The notes: generated from the sequence alone by a model not told the origin. A stretch of DNA of 43,928 nt from Planctomycetota bacterium (GCA_029260735.1 JAJDCR010000151.1:1-43928); one strand, 5' to 3'; shown: positions 8,466 through 17,303, numbered from the stretch's first letter. A program made the numbers and translations.

Positions 8466-10976
8466 CTAATTTCCGATTTCATGATTTCCCTTAATGGGGA
8501 CTTGTTCTAACGAAACTACATTTTCGGGAATAATAATAAAGACAAGTTCTTTGTTGGGAGATCTTTCATCAGCTTGAAAGCTCGCCATGATATATATTTG
8601 ATTTTCTTTTTGCTGAATTCGTGTATGGCCTTTTTGAATAATCAAATGAGGCATATGAAAAAGGCTCTGATCTTCTTTTTTAGGAAAAGCTTCTTGAAGT
8701 TGATAAATTTCTGAAGTAATCTCGACAAAACTCTCTTCCGAAGAAATTTTGACAGGACGCAGCTTAATAGCAACGCCTTGTGGCATATACTCCAACTTGC
8801 TTTGCAAATGCCCTTCCTCGTTTTTCAAAATTTCTTTGGCAAAAGTTTTTGTCTGATAATTTACAATCTCTAGACTTTGTGTATTGCTGGTCACGATAGG
8901 ATTTAAGATAAACTCCAGAGAAATATCCTTAGATTTCCCTACCTCTCTCCAGAAATCTTCTTTGCTAGTTTCTAGCGTATAAACTTGAAGCTCTTTTCCT
9001 TTTTTTGAAAAAGGAATGCTCCAAGAAGAAACAAGTTCGTCTAACTTTCCTTCCGGAACGGACAATAAATAACAAGAAAAAATCTGCAGATGATCTTGGA
9101 AACTTCGAAGCCCTTCCAATAGTTTTTGAATTTGCTCGTGAGTTTTTTTGGGACCATAGACAGCTAAGTGAGGAGAAACTATTTTGATAATCACTCCTTC
9201 TGACAAGTCAGGTAAGTATTCTTGGCACAAGCGAAGCATAAACTGAGTTCGTGTCTCTTCGTTTCTAAATCGATTGGATAATGCAATATTTTGAATGTCT
9301 TGGATTTTTTGCCAAGGCTGGATAGAGTAATAGGCGTTATAGTAATCTTGACTATTTTCAACTAAAGTTTCTTTTTCCTTCATGGCTTCTTGGGCTAAAT
9401 AGTCTTCTAAAAAAAATATTCGAGCAGAAATTAAAGCTAAGAGTCGAGGAGATGTCTTTTTCTCAAAAATCGACTGGTAAGAGTGAAGAGGATTCAGAAG
9501 ACCTAACAAAATCAAAGATTTTCTGGTGTTAATATCATAAGAGATATTAGCACTCTGCTGTAGAAAAAAAGGAGCCTGAAGCAAACCATCATGTGTGGGA
9601 ATTTCTTCAATAGGATGATTTATTTTTTTGATAAAGAGATTAGCCAAAACAGAAGAGCGGTTAGGATCAAAGTCAAAAATGAAACGGATTCCTTCTTGGT
9701 AAAGAGTAAATTTTAGATTTTGTTCTTTGTAGCCTCGTACTAAGGGGATTTCAAAAATTTTCTCTAGCTTTAACTCACTTTGACCGACCACTGTTTCTTT
9801 CGAAAAAGAATAAATCGCCACATCTTTTTCTTTTTTCGCTAAATCAACTAAAACTTGTGATTTCTCTAAGTCGATGTAAGAGTGAAAAACTCCTGCTTCC
9901 GTTTGAGTAAAAACTAGTTTTTGCTCTTTCAAATAATCTTGTAGGAGAGGATGAGAACCACTAAGCAAAGTTACCTCTAAAACTCCCACCTTACGGTTTT
10001 CGCGAATTTGTTCTAAAACATCCTGAGTTTTTTTATGAACTCCTACCCTTTCCTCTACTCTCAGTTGGGAATTCTCCATTCTCAAAGTGTTTTCAGAAAC
10101 AAGTTCTCTTCCAAAAACTTGTTTTTTGATTAACTCCAAAAAACTTTCTTGAGCAAACGGAGTATCTTCGCTTAGAGAAGCAAAAATATCTTCTAAAGGG
10201 TAAAATTGCACCTTAATTTCTTTATCGATAACCTCTATCATTTTTTCAGAGGAAGCATTTTTATCTTCCGGAAATCTCGTATCAATGACATTAGTAATTT
10301 TTAATTTCTCTAAAGCATCTTCTACTTTTTTCAGTAAAAAAGTAGCTTTTAAGTTTTCTGGATTAAAAGAAATAGCTTTTTTTAGACTCTCTTTAGCTCC
10401 TCTTAGATGCCCTTTTTCATATAGGTTATAACCGACCTTGTACAGATTGTCAGAAAGAGTGTTCCCTATCTTATCTCCTTCTCTATCTAATTCCTTATCA
10501 TCAGGAGGCAAAGCCCCATCAGAGTAAAGCTCTGATATTCTTTTTTGTAAGCGAGCAATTTCTGCTTCATATTTAGCTCGCAACTCTACGGAATCTTCCA
10601 GTTTTTTGAGTTGGGCTTGCAGTTGATTAATTTGGCTATGGCGTTGATTTTCTTGCAATCGATTATGAGCGATACTTGCCAGTTCTGGCATTTGGGAAAA
10701 CTGGGAGAATACTTCAGTGTAACACTTTATAGCCTCGGGAAGTTGTCCTTGCTTTTCGTACGACAGCCCTAAACGCAAAGTTACACGAGCTTCCACTCGC
10801 TCAGACAGGCTAGGGTACTTTAGAATATCTTGATAGATAGCAATTGCTTCTTCCAGGTTTCCAAAAATTTCCTCTTGGTAAAGAGCTTTTTCGAAGAGAA
10901 CTTCTGGTTGGCTTTGTGCACTGATGTCTTTAGCCAAAAAAAGCCCTAGAATAAACCAAAAAATAATCTTTTTCAT
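8466..10976 (-). CDS. Secreted TPR protein with two secretin-N-like modules
   Basis: An 836-residue exported protein with signal peptide residues 1-20 (ending DISAQSQ). A TPR region of a type common in Planctomycetota follows (about 25-95: LYQEEIFGNLEEAIAIYQDILKY, then LRLGLSYEKQGQLPEAIKCY). Next are a coiled coil (about 105-150) and another TPR (about 175-215). Residues 255-340 (VQFYPLEDIF ... FLELIKKQV ... LRVEERVGVHKKTQDVLEQIRENR) and a region near 570-660 (GVIIKIVSPHLAVYGPKKTHEQIQKLLEGLR) repeat the module seen in the downstream protein. The C-terminus (VAIKLRPVKISSEESFVEITSEIY) resembles secretin beta-strands. An envelope-assembly or secretion-scaffold role is likely but unproven. The gene is divergent from yqeY. 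Confidence 0.65.
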   Translation of the reverse strand: MKKIIFWFILGLFLAKDISAQSQPEVLFEKALYQEEIFGNLEEAIAIYQDILKYPSLSERVEARVTLRLGLSYEKQGQLPEAIKCYTEVFSQFSQMPELASIAHNRLQENQRHSQINQLQAQLKKLEDSVELRAKYEAEIARLQKRISELYSDGALPPDDKELDREGDKIGNTLSDNLYKVGYNLYEKGHLRGAKESLKKAISFNPENLKATFLLKKVEDALEKLKITNVIDTRFPEDKNASSEKMIEVIDKEIKVQFYPLEDIFASLSEDTPFAQESFLELIKKQVFGRELVSENTLRMENSQLRVEERVGVHKKTQDVLEQIRENRKVGVLEVTLLSGSHPLLQDYLKEQKLVFTQTEAGVFHSYIDLEKSQVLVDLAKKEKDVAIYSFSKETVVGQSELKLEKIFEIPLVRGYKEQNLKFTLYQEGIRFIFDFDPNRSSVLANLFIKKINHPIEEIPTHDGLLQAPFFLQQSANISYDINTRKSLILLGLLNPLHSYQSIFEKKTSPRLLALISARIFFLEDYLAQEAMKEKETLVENSQDYYNAYYSIQPWQKIQDIQNIALSNRFRNEETRTQFMLRLCQEYLPDLSEGVIIKIVSPHLAVYGPKKTHEQIQKLLEGLRSFQDHLQIFSCYLLSVPEGKLDELVSSWSIPFSKKGKELQVYTLETSKEDFWREVGKSKDISLEFILNPIVTSNTQSLEIVNYQTKTFAKEILKNEEGHLQSKLEYMPQGVAIKLRPVKISSEESFVEITSEIYQLQEAFPKKEDQSLFHMPHLIIQKGHTRIQQKENQIYIMASFQADERSPNKELVFIIIPENVVSLEQVPIKGNHEIGN

Positions 10977-11103
10977 GTATCGTCACTTTTCCCTTTTTAG
11001 AGAACTAACACCCCTAGACATTATCTAGTTGAAAGCAAACCAAACCTTTTGCCAGAATATTTTGAGTGCCCAACTCTACCTTTCTTTAATTTTACAAAAG
11101 AAA

Positions 11104-11147
11104 TGTCATAAAACTGTCACGGCTATGTCATTTTTGCGTCATTTTTC
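11104..11147 (+). promoter_or_regulatory. Phased Pho-box-like direct repeats (four 11-bp half-sites)
   Basis: Four consecutive 11-mers start at 11104, 11115, 11126 and 11137: TGTCATAAAAC, TGTCACGGCTA, TGTCATTTTTG, CGTCATTTTTC. The first two match the PhoB box of enterobacteria (CTGTCAT-A-A-CTGTCA) except for the first base. The 11-bp phase means all half-sites face one side of the helix. A possible -10 (TATCTT) lies at 11169-11174, 21 bases after the last half-site. In this orientation the array would act on the plus strand, towards yqeY. The rest of the 361-base divergent gap (10977-11337) holds no gene. Which regulator binds, if any, is inference. Confidence 0.5.
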
Positions 11148-11337
11148 TTCAAACAGTTGATTTTACTGTATCTTAAGGGCACCATTAAAGCATATTTTTC
11201 AGAAATCGTCCTTTCAGAAAAAAAGAACAAACTCTGGAAAAAAAGGTTGAAAAGAGATATAAGTTTAGAGTCTATTGTAAAATCAGCTCTACAAATTCAA
11301 ATCGGAAAACAAAATGTTTAATTAAGAAAGGGTAGTT

Positions 11338-11790
11338 ATGAGTCTAGTACGCGAGAGAATTAGCGAAAATTTAAAAGAGGCAATGAGGGCTAAAGATGAA
11401 ATTCGAGTAAGCACTCTGCGAATGTTAAAAACAGAAATAGTTAAACTTGAAACCGAAAAAGGAAAGGTCGAGTTGGATGAGGCCGGTCTTCTCAAGCTAT
11501 TAAGTACAATGAAAAAACAAAGAGAAGAGTCTATTGAGCAATATGAGAAAGCTGGCCGCCAAGAACTAGCAGACCAAGAAAAGCAAGAGATTGCTATTAT
11601 AGAGACATTTCTCCCTCAACCCTTATCCACAGAAGAGCTTTCTCAGATGGTAAAAGACGCCATTGCTGAGGCTGGTGTAGCAAGTATGAAAGAGATGGGG
11701 AAAGTGATGAAGATTGCGACCGCAAAAGCGGCAGGTCGTGCTAATGGTAAAATAATCAGTGCCGAGGTAAGAGCGCAACTGGCTGGTTAA
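11338..11790 (+). CDS. yqeY: GatB/YqeY domain protein
   Basis: A 150-residue protein matching the YqeY family along its whole length: ISENLKEAMRAKDEIRVSTLRMLKTEI at the start, the REESIEQYEKAGRQELADQEKQEIAIIETFLPQPL core, and the C-terminal helical KEMGKVMKIATAKAAGRANGKIISAEVRAQL. The C-terminal part resembles the tail of GatB, the tRNA-amidotransferase subunit, and the family may bind tRNA, but its cell function is not established. Start ATG follows AAGAAAGGGTAG. It stands alone between a divergent TPR gene and a convergent PEP-CTERM gene and ends in a hairpin. Confidence 0.95.
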   Translation: MSLVRERISENLKEAMRAKDEIRVSTLRMLKTEIVKLETEKGKVELDEAGLLKLLSTMKKQREESIEQYEKAGRQELADQEKQEIAIIETFLPQPLSTEELSQMVKDAIAEAGVASMKEMGKVMKIATAKAAGRANGKIISAEVRAQLAG

Positions 11791-11798
11791 AGACGAGG

Positions 11799-11855
11799 TT
11801 TCTCTGGAGATTAAATTCTATGTTTAATCCCCAGAGAATATCTGAGGCTTTTTTT
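11799..11855 (+). terminator. Hairpin and T-tract after yqeY
   Basis: TTCTCTGGAGATTAAA (about 11800-11815) pairs with TTTAATCCCCAGAGAA (11823-11838) with one mismatch and a 7-base loop. A seven-T run follows at 11849-11855 after ATATCTGAGGC, so the U-tract is displaced by about 10 bases. It sits nine bases after the yqeY stop and before the convergent gene, and probably ends yqeY transcription. Confidence 0.65.
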
Positions 11856-11876
11856 AAGTAAGAGCAACAAAAATTA

Positions 11877-12530
11877 TTAATAACGTTTTCGAAAAATGGT
11901 CCAGACAGGCAAAAATCCTAGAAGAAAAAATGTGGAAGGCTCAGGAATAACGGCTTCGTTAGTCGTTACTTGCATTGAGTAAACGCGAGGACTGGAGGCC
12001 GTTCCAAAATCTCGACTTTGTCCTGAACCAATAGTTAAATCTAAACTTAAACTACTGTGAGTTCCGTTAACAAACTGCCAATCCCCTCCTGGAACACTAT
12101 TCTCATGGTCAATAACTCCAGCATTAGTCGATGTTACATTGAGACTGGAATCAACTACTCCATCGATAAAACCAAAAGTGTGCTGAGCCCCGACATTTGC
12201 TGTACCTCCCAGAAGATCGAAAGCATGATTCTGAACTCCACTTTCATCTGTTAGCCGACTTGCTCCTATACCAGTAAGTCGAAATTGTCCAGGAGAAAAC
12301 TGTTCAAAAAGAAGGGGAGTGACATTCCGATCAGGAGAAAAATTATCATCGTCAAAAAAAGCCCAAGAAGTTACAACTCCTTCTTCTCCAAAGGTCTGCC
12401 CAGTCAAAATAAATATAAATCCTACAGCACCATCATTAGCGCTTCGATTAATAAGTGCATCGCCAATGGTTACAGCATATGTTGAGCTTTGAATAACAAA
12501 CAAAAATAAGACCATCTTGAAGAGTTTCAT
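11877..12530 (-). CDS. PEP-CTERM sorted exported protein
   Basis: A 217-residue protein with a signal peptide (MKLFKMVLFLFVIQSSTYA), a Gly/Ser/Thr/Asn-rich body without recognised catalytic motifs, and a textbook C-terminal sorting tail: VIPEPSTFFLLGFLPVWTIF followed by the basic RKRY. PEP-CTERM tails are recognised and removed by exosortase during export, often in producers of extracellular polysaccharide. No exosortase lies in the window. The body (for example NHAFDLLGGTANVGAQHTFGF) looks like an all-beta extracellular domain of unknown family. The gene is convergent with yqeY and divergent from the M28 peptidase. Confidence 0.8.
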   Translation of the reverse strand: MKLFKMVLFLFVIQSSTYAVTIGDALINRSANDGAVGFIFILTGQTFGEEGVVTSWAFFDDDNFSPDRNVTPLLFEQFSPGQFRLTGIGASRLTDESGVQNHAFDLLGGTANVGAQHTFGFIDGVVDSSLNVTSTNAGVIDHENSVPGGDWQFVNGTHSSLSLDLTIGSGQSRDFGTASSPRVYSMQVTTNEAVIPEPSTFFLLGFLPVWTIFRKRY

Positions 12531-12580
12531 TTTATTTCTCTTTTATTTCCAATGAATTTTTCTATTTGGGCGTGCCATCA

Positions 12581-12609
12581 TTTAGATACTATACTTAATA
12601 GTATCTAAA
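12581..12609. repeat. Perfect 12-bp inverted repeat in a divergent intergenic region
   Basis: TTTAGATACTAT (12581-12592) and ATAGTATCTAAA (12598-12609) are separated by five bases. The site lies 50 bases upstream of the PEP-CTERM start codon and 170 upstream of the M28 promoter. It could be a dimeric repressor operator or a transcript hairpin; there is no T-tract next to it. The remainder of the 342-base gap (12531-12872) holds the M28 promoter. Confidence 0.5.
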
Positions 12610-12754
12610 TATTTAAAAAAATTCTACTAAATTTTTCCTTTGTGAGAAAAACTTGAGCCTTTTAAAATTTACTTTGAATTTAGAGCTAACCAGAAAAATG
12701 TTTTAACTGCAAAAATAAGCATCGTTTTTTTCCCAAGCTTTATCCAACTTTTCA

Positions 12755-12825
12755 TTGCTTTTTCCGTTTAATTTCCCTATAATCTAGACCATTTTAATAG
12801 GGACATATTTTTTGATAAAATGTCC
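12755..12825 (+). promoter_or_regulatory. Sigma70-type promoter and leader hairpin of the M28 peptidase gene
   Basis: A consensus -10 TATAAT (12778-12783) stands 17 bases after a weak -35 TTGCTT (12755-12760). Transcription would start near 12790. The leader of about 83 bases contains GGACAT (12801-12806) pairing with ATGTCC (12820-12825), with A/T pairs between, a small hairpin that could also be an operator. The following gene has GGAG nine bases before its ATG. Confidence 0.55.
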
Positions 12826-12872
12826 TTCTACTAAATTACCTTAGGAAGAGAACCTATTTGGAGTCAGAGTCT

Positions 12873-14165
12873 ATGTTTTCACATAAAATTATCTCTCTTT
12901 TTTTGGGGCTTTTTTGTGCGGCTCTTTTGTCAGCCCAAACCCCTTCCAGAGAAATTCATATATCTATTATTGATAAAAGTAGTGTAAACCAATACTTAAA
13001 CCGCCTTGCGACAGAGCATTACCAAGTTGTGGCAACCTTAAAACCGGTTAAACATGCTATGGAAAGTGTTACTGTTACGGAAAAAAGTGGAGAAAGACTT
13101 CATTTTGTCGAAGCGTTTTCTCATATGCTTCCTGCACTGGAAGGTGAAATTATTCGTTTTCACAACATTATTGTTGTTTCTTTAGATGCCAAAGGGTGCG
13201 ACAACCACACTCATTACCCTGGTATGCCAGACCTCTACATGGAAGTTGTTGCTTTAAAAGAAACAGTTTGTCCAAAAAATAATTCGGTAAATCCTTTATC
13301 GATGAATTCTCTACTATCTTCGAACAACCGCTCTCCGATCCGAGTAAAGATTTCTAGCGATTTCCTAAAAAACAAGCTAAAAGAACTTTCGGGAGCTACT
13401 CCTGTTACAATAGGAAAAGATACCTTTAGCATCAGCGAACGAAGAAGCCGAGATGGCCGGGAAAAAGCTCGTCAATATCTTCGACAAGAATATGAAAAAT
13501 TAGGGTTTACTGTTTCTCAACACCACTACAATGTTTTTTCTCAAGGGACTAATTTTGTCGCGGAGAAAAAGGGGCAAGACTCCTCTCGATACTTTGTTAT
13601 CTCTGCTCATTACGATACTGTTAACACTGCAGGAGCCGATGACGACGGAAGTGGTGTCATCGCATGTTTGGCTATTGCAGAGGCTCTCCATAAAGTGGAT
13701 TTAAAGTACTCTTTGAGAATTCTTGCTTTTGACCAAGAAGAATCTGGATTAGTAGGATCAAAAGCATACGCTGCTGAGTTAAACAAAACGGGTGAACTGG
13801 ATAGAATGATAGGTTTAATCCAAATTGAAATGTTGGGCTATGACCAAGACCAGGATGGAGGATACCATGCCATCGATTGCCAAGAAAATACCTCTCCTGA
13901 AATCACTGATTTAGTAGTTCGCAAAGCTGTTGAGTTGGGTCTAGACCTTAGCTTGGTTCCTGCTTGCACCAATCGAAGTGATCACGCTTCTTTTTGGACT
14001 TACGATAAACCAGCTATCGTTATTTCTGAAAATTTCTTTGGCGGGGACTCCAACCCTTGCTATCATCGCAGATGTGACACTGTTGACATGATGGATTTCA
14101 ACTACATGAATAAATTGACAACACTAATAGGGCAAACAGTAGCAGATGTCCTAGGGGCTAAATAA
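12873..14165 (+). CDS. Exported M28-family zinc aminopeptidase
   Basis: From the ATG at 12873 (GGAG nine bases upstream) the protein is 430 residues and starts directly with a signal peptide (MFSHKIISLFLGLFCAALLSA). The open frame could begin at a TTG 15 bases earlier, but that adds an acidic stretch before the signal. The first 170 residues are unassigned. The C-terminal 260 are an M28 peptidase with the cocatalytic zinc ligands in order: SAHYDTV (His), GADDDGSGV (Asp), FDQEESGLVGS (catalytic Glu and Glu ligand), IEMLGYD (Asp or Glu) and CYHRRCDT (His). M28 enzymes remove N-terminal amino acids or dipeptides. It heads a run of exported-protein genes 19 bases before the cyclophilin gene. Confidence 0.9.
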   Translation: MFSHKIISLFLGLFCAALLSAQTPSREIHISIIDKSSVNQYLNRLATEHYQVVATLKPVKHAMESVTVTEKSGERLHFVEAFSHMLPALEGEIIRFHNIIVVSLDAKGCDNHTHYPGMPDLYMEVVALKETVCPKNNSVNPLSMNSLLSSNNRSPIRVKISSDFLKNKLKELSGATPVTIGKDTFSISERRSRDGREKARQYLRQEYEKLGFTVSQHHYNVFSQGTNFVAEKKGQDSSRYFVISAHYDTVNTAGADDDGSGVIACLAIAEALHKVDLKYSLRILAFDQEESGLVGSKAYAAELNKTGELDRMIGLIQIEMLGYDQDQDGGYHAIDCQENTSPEITDLVVRKAVELGLDLSLVPACTNRSDHASFWTYDKPAIVISENFFGGDSNPCYHRRCDTVDMMDFNYMNKLTTLIGQTVADVLGAK

Positions 14166-14184
14166 AACTAAAAAGGAAGTTTTT

Positions 14185-15075
14185 ATGAGAAATATATTTG
14201 CTCATGTATTTTTTATTGCTTTCTCCATTTTTATTTCTGGCGCTTTTGCAGAAAAATTTGCCCTGGATTATCCTGATGATCCCGTTTGTGTCATTAAAAC
14301 CTCAAAGGGCGATATATATGTAGAGCTATTTGCTCAAGAAGCTCCGAAAACAGTAGAGAACTTTATTGGCTTAGCAGAAGGAAAGAAAGCTTTTCTTGAT
14401 CATCAAACAAAAGAAGAGGTTACTCGTCCTTTCTATGACAATCTAATTTTTCATCGAGTTGTTAAAGACTTGATTATCCAGGGAGGATGTCCAGTCGGTA
14501 ATGGTTCAGGGACTCCTGGATACAAGTTTGAAGATGAAATCAATGCAGACTATGTAGGATTAAATCGACTAAAGGCAATTACTGGTAACCAAATTAATCC
14601 TATTTTAGGTATGACCCAGGAAGGTTTTCAAAGGTTTGTTGTCGGTCCATTGGTTCACAAAATGGGAATCAAAACCCAAGACGAACTTCTGAAAAAATTA
14701 GCAGAAGTAAAATCTATTATTAACAACATGAGCGTCAAAGATTGCTATGAGAACTTAGGCTATACTTATGATGATAGCCTAAAGTCGCACCCTCCTATTC
14801 GAGGAGCTCTTGCTATGGCTAATCGAGGCCCTAATACCAGTGGTTCCCAGTTTTTTTTAGCCCTAGACAATCTTCCTCAGCTCACGGGCCGCCATACTGT
14901 ATTTGGAAGAATTGTTCATGGAATGGATGTAGCGAAGAAAATTGGCCAACTCAAGGTCAACGAAAAAGAGATGCCTTTAGAAACCGTCACAATCAAAGAA
15001 ATTCGACTTTATACTGGCGAAAAACCAAGTGAGGGTAACGAAAAAGTAATTGATGATACCCTAGAAACACAATGA
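14185..15075 (+). CDS. Exported cyclophilin-type peptidyl-prolyl isomerase with a large insert
   Basis: A 296-residue protein with a signal peptide (about 1-22). The cyclophilin core shows VELFAQEAPKTVENF, IFHRVVKDLIIQGG (catalytic Arg91), and after an interruption GALAMANRGPNTSGSQFF and LTGRHTVFGRIVHGMDV. About 85 residues (122-205) are inserted between FEDEI and the GALAMAN strand, helical and charged. Many bacterial cyclophilins are only about 165-190 residues. It should speed prolyl isomerisation in the periplasm. The stop overlaps a possible ATG of the next gene, and together with the M28 peptidase and lipoprotein it forms an operon of envelope proteins. Confidence 0.9.
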   Translation: MRNIFAHVFFIAFSIFISGAFAEKFALDYPDDPVCVIKTSKGDIYVELFAQEAPKTVENFIGLAEGKKAFLDHQTKEEVTRPFYDNLIFHRVVKDLIIQGGCPVGNGSGTPGYKFEDEINADYVGLNRLKAITGNQINPILGMTQEGFQRFVVGPLVHKMGIKTQDELLKKLAEVKSIINNMSVKDCYENLGYTYDDSLKSHPPIRGALAMANRGPNTSGSQFFLALDNLPQLTGRHTVFGRIVHGMDVAKKIGQLKVNEKEMPLETVTIKEIRLYTGEKPSEGNEKVIDDTLETQ

Positions 15076-15095
15076 AAAAGAATAGAGGAAAAAAC

Positions 15096-15626
15096 GTGAA
15101 TTACAAAATATTTATCTGGGTAAGCTTTACCTTCATTTTTTTTGGATGTACCCATACCGACCCAAACACACCTTCTCAGCCTAGTACAATCTCTGGTCAA
15201 GGAACGATTGTTCAGACAGACCAAGAAGGTGGTTTCTATGGAATTGTTATGGACGATGGTATTGGATACCGCCCCATAAACTTAGCGCCACGATTCCAAA
15301 TCGACGATTTGAAAATCCATTTTGAAGGGGAACTGGTTTCTGGAAAAATGGGAATCGACATGTGGAGAAAAATAAAGCTTATGAATATTCATGAACAAAA
15401 TAACAGCAATGTTGTCACCATCACAGGAGTTGTAAAGTTTATTGAGCTAGAAGGAGGATTTTACGGGGTTGTCTCTTCTGATGGCAAGCAGTATCGTCCC
15501 GATAACCTTCCTGAAAACTACAAACGAGATGGTGCTGCCATTCACTTTCAAGCAGAAGTAATGAACGATATGATGGGAATTCAGATGTGGGGAACGTCTG
15601 TTCAAATTACCCGCGTAATCGATTAG
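15096..15626 (+). CDS. Lipoprotein with two tandem copies of an unknown beta domain
   Basis: GTG at 15096 is preferred because AGAGGA lies six bases upstream and gives the lipoprotein signal MNYKIFIWVSFTFIFFGC (176 residues). An ATG at 15072, overlapping the cyclophilin stop, is possible too. The mature part is an internal duplication: GQGTIVQTDQEGGFYGIVMD ... IGYRPINL ... IHFEGELVSGKMGIDMW and ITGVVKFIELEGGFYGVVSS ... QYRPDNLP ... IHFQAEVMNDMMGIQMW. Each copy is about 62 residues with a conserved EGGFYG-V, YRP-NL and MGI-MW pattern, probably a small OB-like beta barrel. I do not recognise a named family. The context suggests an outer-membrane or periplasmic role with the PPIase. Confidence 0.72.
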   Translation: MNYKIFIWVSFTFIFFGCTHTDPNTPSQPSTISGQGTIVQTDQEGGFYGIVMDDGIGYRPINLAPRFQIDDLKIHFEGELVSGKMGIDMWRKIKLMNIHEQNNSNVVTITGVVKFIELEGGFYGVVSSDGKQYRPDNLPENYKRDGAAIHFQAEVMNDMMGIQMWGTSVQITRVID

Positions 15627-15662
15627 CCATTTCGTCCAACTTCGTTTATTTTAGGAGATGTT

Positions 15663-17303
15663 ATGTCTGTTCAGATTAAATTAGTGCTCAATGAGATTCC
15701 CCATCATACTTTGACTAAACTCGAAACCAAACATGCAGTACTGTCAACAACCGATCAGAAGCCTGGAAAAGTTTTTGTTTCAACAACTCTGAGTCCCTAC
15801 GATCTAAGGGAAATTGTAGGCTTAGATGTTCTCTCAAAAACAAGAGAAGAAGAGGGGGTTCATGCTATTACAATGACCCTTCTAAAGCTAGATCGTGATC
15901 TAATGGATGAATCGACTAAGTACTTAGCTAATCGCTATCGTGTTATTGCAGAGCTAGATACACTTCTTCGGCATAATGAAGACGTCTATGTTGCCTACGT
16001 AATTACTCATTACAATCCCCAACAGAAGCCATGTGGTCCTCTCATGGTGAACATTGGAGGAGATTGCTATCGTAACGATGAAGCGATCAAGGATTTATCG
16101 GCAATTTTAAACCGAACAAAAGATTTAGCCAAAGCTATGGTAAAAAAAGCCGTTATGATTTTTCCTGAAATTCCCGCCCTTCACGGAGGAAAAAAAGGGG
16201 AATGGATTATTCTTGACCGCGAAGGAAATAAAATAGAAGGCATTTCAGAAGACGCAATCATTGCTCTTGGTTCGGCTGTGATTCCCAAAGGAATAGAATT
16301 TCTCAATTGCTACAAAGAAATGCAAGCTAAAGAAGCAGAAGTATGTCCTTCTTTTCCTGAACGTAACTATATCAAGCCTGATACAGGATCTCCTGATGTT
16401 CTCTCTGGGATATTTTGGCGAGGCGAACGAAAAGACAAGCATATTAATATGTGCGATGCTTGGTCAAGGCGTAAAACAAACCTTCTCCACTACACTTGTT
16501 TACCTCACAACTTAGGGGGAACTTTGGATTCGTCTTCTCGGCCCACAGGATATGGGGTCGCCACAACCGCGATTGAACTAGCCTCCAGTTACTACAAAGA
16601 TCGTCCTCTTCACGATCTTCAGTTTTTGCTAGAAGCAGCGGGAGGAGTAGGTCGTAATACAGTAGAGTCACTGATTGAAATTCATAAAATCCCTTCTCAA
16701 AACATTACCGTTTTTGACAAACAAGAAGCTGCCTGTAAGTTTATCGCAGAAAAGTACAAGGGAACAAAGACGATTACCTTAGGGCATAAAGATTTCTATC
16801 TATGGCGCCTGCCTAAAGAAGACAAACACTATGACGTTTGGATCAACAACGGAGAAGGTGACAACACCACCCCAGAATATATTCAGAATTTGATTGCTAA
16901 AGGAGTCAAAATATTCTGCGGAGGAGCTAATAATTTTCTCCAAGTTGCGACCGAGCAAGAATCGCTCGGCACTATTTTTCAAGCCGGTGGCTGGGCTTGG
17001 CCCGATCCTGCAACCAGTGCCGGAGGATGGACTCTTGCAGTTATTGGAATAATGACGCGTTGCCAAGGGGAAAAAGCGAATACAAGCGAAAAGCAAAATC
17101 AAATCTTAGAAACGATCACTTCGCGCAATCGTAAACTTATTCAAGATGTGCTCGCAAAACTTGGTGAACACCCTAGTGGCAAAGAACTATGGGAACAAGT
17201 GGATAAATTAATCCAAGAGAGAGTAGATAAAACTTTGCAAAGAGAGCTCAGTTCTCAAGAGATATTTGAACTAGCAGATACATCCCGATGGTCTTTGACT
17301 TAA
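15663..17303 (+). CDS. Glu/Leu/Phe/Val dehydrogenase-like enzyme
   Basis: A 546-residue protein whose C-terminal half has the Rossmann pattern of amino-acid dehydrogenases: RPTGYGVATTAIELA, LLEAAGGVGRNTVESLIE, ITVFDKQEAACKFIAEKY, and GGANNFLQVATEQESLGTIF ... PDPATSAGGW, equivalent to the EGANN and PD-NAGG motifs of glutamate and leucine dehydrogenase. These deaminate an amino acid to the 2-oxo acid with NAD(P)+. The N-terminal half is divergent: the usual GGGKGG lysine motif is not evident, although VNIGGDCYRND and ALHGGKKGEW may be its counterpart. It is about 100 residues longer than standard GDH. A 7Fe-8S ferredoxin gene follows 71 bases later. Substrate and cofactor cannot be told. Confidence 0.72.
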   Translation: MSVQIKLVLNEIPHHTLTKLETKHAVLSTTDQKPGKVFVSTTLSPYDLREIVGLDVLSKTREEEGVHAITMTLLKLDRDLMDESTKYLANRYRVIAELDTLLRHNEDVYVAYVITHYNPQQKPCGPLMVNIGGDCYRNDEAIKDLSAILNRTKDLAKAMVKKAVMIFPEIPALHGGKKGEWIILDREGNKIEGISEDAIIALGSAVIPKGIEFLNCYKEMQAKEAEVCPSFPERNYIKPDTGSPDVLSGIFWRGERKDKHINMCDAWSRRKTNLLHYTCLPHNLGGTLDSSSRPTGYGVATTAIELASSYYKDRPLHDLQFLLEAAGGVGRNTVESLIEIHKIPSQNITVFDKQEAACKFIAEKYKGTKTITLGHKDFYLWRLPKEDKHYDVWINNGEGDNTTPEYIQNLIAKGVKIFCGGANNFLQVATEQESLGTIFQAGGWAWPDPATSAGGWTLAVIGIMTRCQGEKANTSEKQNQILETITSRNRKLIQDVLAKLGEHPSGKELWEQVDKLIQERVDKTLQRELSSQEIFELADTSRWSLT

